DNA from: CAYYNP01 sp964472545 | GTDB taxonomy: Bacteria; Planctomycetota; Planctomycetia; Pirellulales; Thermoguttaceae | Length of the DNA: 8,353 nt | Reading direction: 5' to 3' | NCBI GenBank assembly: GCA_964472545.1 | Contig: CAYYNP010000382.1 | Coordinates: 1-8,353 of the forward strand | In this document: positions 6,875-8,353 of the stretch, piece by piece | Numbering within the stretch: position 1 is the first letter of the stretch | Layout: the number at the start of each line of letters is the position of its first letter | The notes under the pieces: generated by a model | The model's input: the letters and a program-made list of their open reading frames with translations, nothing else | The model's database searches: none | Told to the model about the DNA's origin: nothing | Program-made: the position numbers and the translations under genes

Positions 6875-7858
6875 ATGACTAAGAGAAGAATCAGTTTGGT
6901 AGTGGCGCTGTTGCTCTGCGCCGCGACGTCGCCGGCCGCGGGGCCGTATTCCGTCTATTCCGACGATCCGGCCAACGCGTTCGACCCGCCAATTGCCAAG
7001 GACGACGCGCGGATCGTCGAGTGGGCCGATGGGGTGATCGACTATTCGCCGGCCCCGGGGGTGGGCATTGCGTCCGATTGGCAGACCGGTGATCCGATGC
7101 CCGAGGTCGGCTACCGCAACCCGACGACCGGCATCGGCTCGTTGGGCGATCTGTACGACCCGGCTGCACCGCCCGCGGTCGGCGAGATCCCCGAGTACTC
7201 CGGCATCGCCGAACCTTACGGTGGCGATCCGGCCGACACATCCGACCAGTACGGCTTCGCCGGTCACGACGACCCGGGCTCGATCACGCTCGGCTTTCCG
7301 CACGGGATTCGCAACGGGCCGGGCGCCGATTTTGCGGTGTTCGAGAACGGCTCGGATTTCGGCTCGGGGCTGGTCGCCGACTTGGCGTTCGTCGAAGTGT
7401 CGAGCGACGGTGTGAACTTCGCCCGCTTCGACGCCGTTTCACAAAACACGGCCTATCTCGACGACACGTTCGGCGCCTCGTTCGCCAGCATCGACGAGAC
7501 GAACGTCTACAATCTGGCCGGCAAGCACCTCGACGGCTGGGGCACGCCGTTCGAGCTTGACGAGCTCTCCGGCCACGCGCTGGTTACCGGCGGGCAGCTC
7601 GATTTGCAGGATGTCCAATACGTTCGCATCGTCGACGTGCCGGGCATTGGGGACGGGGCCTTTGTCGACTCGCAAGGCAACCCGATCCTCGACGCATCGG
7701 TCACGGTCAGTTCCGGTGGCTTCGACTTCCGGCTGACCGAAGGCGTGGGTGTGCTCAACGCGGTGCCCGAGCCGGGCAGCGTGGGATTGTTGATCGCGGC
7801 TTGCCTGGCTGCGGCCGGCTGCCTGATCCGGCGGCGAAAACCGCCCGAGGCGTCGTAA
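6875..7858 (+). CDS. B12-riboswitch-controlled PEP-CTERM surface protein
   Basis: This is a 327-residue exported protein. ATG at 6875 is chosen because GAGGAG lies 8 bases upstream; the TTG directly before it is only 5 bases away. Residues 1-22 (KRRISLVVALLLCAA...SPAA) form a signal peptide. The C-terminus is a classic PEP-CTERM sorting signal: VPEP (297-300), a hydrophobic helix (about 302-318, GLLIAACLAAAGCL), then RRRK (319-322). Such tails are known to be processed by exosortase and anchor or release surface proteins. The body is acidic and Gly/Asp-rich with no enzyme motif. It contains the recognisable run GADFAVFENG, then LAFVEVSSDGVNF, then NLAGKHLDGWGTPFEL and DVQYVRIVDV, suggesting a beta-sandwich. 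I recall similar proteins near cobalamin riboswitches and B12 receptors, but cannot verify this here. Regulation by riboswitch 1 points to B12 binding or capture at the surface; that is inference. A second riboswitch begins about 50 bases after its stop. Confidence 0.9.
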   Translation: MTKRRISLVVALLLCAATSPAAGPYSVYSDDPANAFDPPIAKDDARIVEWADGVIDYSPAPGVGIASDWQTGDPMPEVGYRNPTTGIGSLGDLYDPAAPPAVGEIPEYSGIAEPYGGDPADTSDQYGFAGHDDPGSITLGFPHGIRNGPGADFAVFENGSDFGSGLVADLAFVEVSSDGVNFARFDAVSQNTAYLDDTFGASFASIDETNVYNLAGKHLDGWGTPFELDELSGHALVTGGQLDLQDVQYVRIVDVPGIGDGAFVDSQGNPILDASVTVSSGGFDFRLTEGVGVLNAVPEPGSVGLLIAACLAAAGCLIRRRKPPEAS

Positions 7859-7870
7859 CGTGATAAGGCT

Positions 7871-7900
7871 TTGACAGACAAGGAGCCCTTCGGGTATAAT
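7871..7900 (+). promoter_or_regulatory. Near-consensus sigma-70 promoter of the second riboswitch
   Basis: TTGACA (7871-7876) and TATAAT (7895-7900) are both perfect hexamers with an 18-bp spacer. They begin 12 bases after the stop of the PEP-CTERM gene, so the next transcript starts independently near 7907. Confidence 0.85.
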
Positions 7901-7910
7901 TCGACGAGTT

Positions 7911-8137
7911 ACAACGGTGCGTTGGTGGTCGGCCGCTTCTGCTGAAGGGCCGACGAACAGGGAACTCCGGTGCGATTCCGGGACGGCCCCGCCGCTGTGA
8001 CCGAGCGCAGAAGGCTTGACCAGTCTTTGGCCATTGTCGCACGTCTTGACGTACCCACTGGGAACCCAGTGGGGTCGAGTACGACGAGAAGGCCGGACGA
8101 GCCGAGGCTCGGGAGTCAGAAGACCTACCAACGCAGG
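7911..8137 (+). ncRNA. Cobalamin (B12) riboswitch 2
   Basis: It has the same core as riboswitch 1: CAGGGAACTCCGGTG, GGGACGGCCCCGCCGCTGTG, ACGACGAGAAGGCC and GGGAGTCAGAAGACCTACC. The closing helix pairs TGCGTTGGT (7918-7926) with ACCAACGCA (8127-8135). The next arm pairs GTCGGCC with GGCCGAC. CCGAGC (8001-8006) pairs with GCTCGG (8107-8112). The variable region carries an extra hairpin, CCCACTGGG/CCCAGTGGG (8054-8062 with 8065-8073), absent from riboswitch 1. Both copies share TTTGGCCATTGTCG in the variable part. The controlled gene must lie beyond 8353. Confidence 0.94.
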
Positions 8138-8303
8138 ACATGCGGCCCTTTGCGAGGGACATGGGTTGCGAGTGTGCCGGCTGCGGAGACCCTCCCGTTT
8201 TTGCAGCCTGCGGTGGCCGGGAGCCACGAACCGATGTTGTTTTCTTCATCGCGCGCCGGAGATCGGTTCAGCCAGTGCATGCCTCGTGTGGACGTGGCCG
8301 GTC
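8138..8303 (+). promoter_or_regulatory. Leader downstream of riboswitch 2, no gene seen
   Basis: No convincing coding start is present. A short GGAG/CTCC stem (8185-8188 with 8192-8195) is followed by CG and TTTTT (8198-8202), which could be a weak terminator. CTCCCG (8192-8197) is also complementary to CGGGAG (8110-8115) inside the riboswitch. A GTGGC/GCCAC hairpin lies at 8213-8227. Confidence 0.4.
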
Positions 8304-8353
8304 GGCGAGTGGCGAGCGGCGGGTGGTGGGTGGCGAGTGGTGAGTGGTGAGTG
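8304..8353. repeat. Tandem heptamer repeat, cut by the window end
   Basis: Seven consecutive 7-bp units of consensus GG(C/T)G(A/G)G(T/C) run from 8304 to 8352. Examples are GGCGAGT, GGCGAGC, GGCGGGT, GGTGGGT and GGTGAGT. The two most 3' units are identical. The array continues to the window edge, so its full length is unknown. Confidence 0.85.

Noticed and set aside
6875..6940. Lipoprotein signal in the PEP-CTERM protein because of Cys15 in its leader
   Set aside because: The residues before the cysteine are Leu-Leu-Leu, which does not fit a lipobox, and SPAA a few residues later fits ordinary signal peptidase cleavage.
7439..8227. Minus-strand frame of 262 codons over the end of the PEP-CTERM gene and riboswitch 2
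   Set aside because: Part is antisense of a real gene and part is antisense of the riboswitch. It has no ribosome binding site or protein motif.
7970..8350. Plus-strand frame starting MRFRDGPAAVT inside riboswitch 2
   Set aside because: It starts within the conserved riboswitch core, and a matching spurious start (MRIRDGPAAVT) exists in riboswitch 1. The rest is low-complexity and ends in the heptamer repeat.

Overview
The window most likely comes from a planctomycete, probably from the Pirellulales side of the phylum. This is an inference from several features together: high GC content; a secreted protein ending in a PEP-CTERM anchor with a VPEP motif; a large secreted methyltransferase/PQQ-propeller protein of a type I associate with planctomycetes; a small two-cysteine-pair zinc-ribbon membrane protein; strong Shine-Dalgarno sequences combined with GTG and TTG starts; and abundant palindromic and heptamer repeats between genes. 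No rRNA, tRNA, CRISPR array, transposase or phage gene was found.

Layout. Positions 1-1976 (minus strand) hold the 5' part of a secreted protein that fuses a methyltransferase-like domain to a PQQ-type beta-propeller; its 3' end lies outside the window. Positions 1977-2464 carry no gene but contain four copies of a G-rich repeat in alternating orientation. Two small minus-strand membrane proteins follow: a two-TM protein of unknown function (2465-3232) and a zinc-ribbon protein with two TM segments (3381-3917, GTG start). Positions 3918-4619 form an unusually long gene-free divergent region. It leads into a plus-strand RpoD/SigA-family sigma factor (4620-6191, TTG start), which is followed by a strong stem-loop terminator and a REP-like long inverted repeat.

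From about 6454 to the end is a vitamin B12-regulated region. A promoter and a cobalamin riboswitch (about 6491-6697) precede a PEP-CTERM surface protein (6875-7858). Twelve bases after its stop codon a near-consensus promoter (TTGACA, 18 bp, TATAAT) begins and drives a second cobalamin riboswitch (about 7911-8137). The target of the second riboswitch lies beyond the window. The window ends inside a tandem heptamer repeat.

How the parts fit together. The two riboswitches and the surface protein between them look like a B12-repressed, cell-surface uptake or scavenging locus. The two switches differ in sequence but keep base-pairing in at least three helices, which is internal evidence that both are real folded RNAs. 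The sigma factor and the genes to its left show no visible link to B12.
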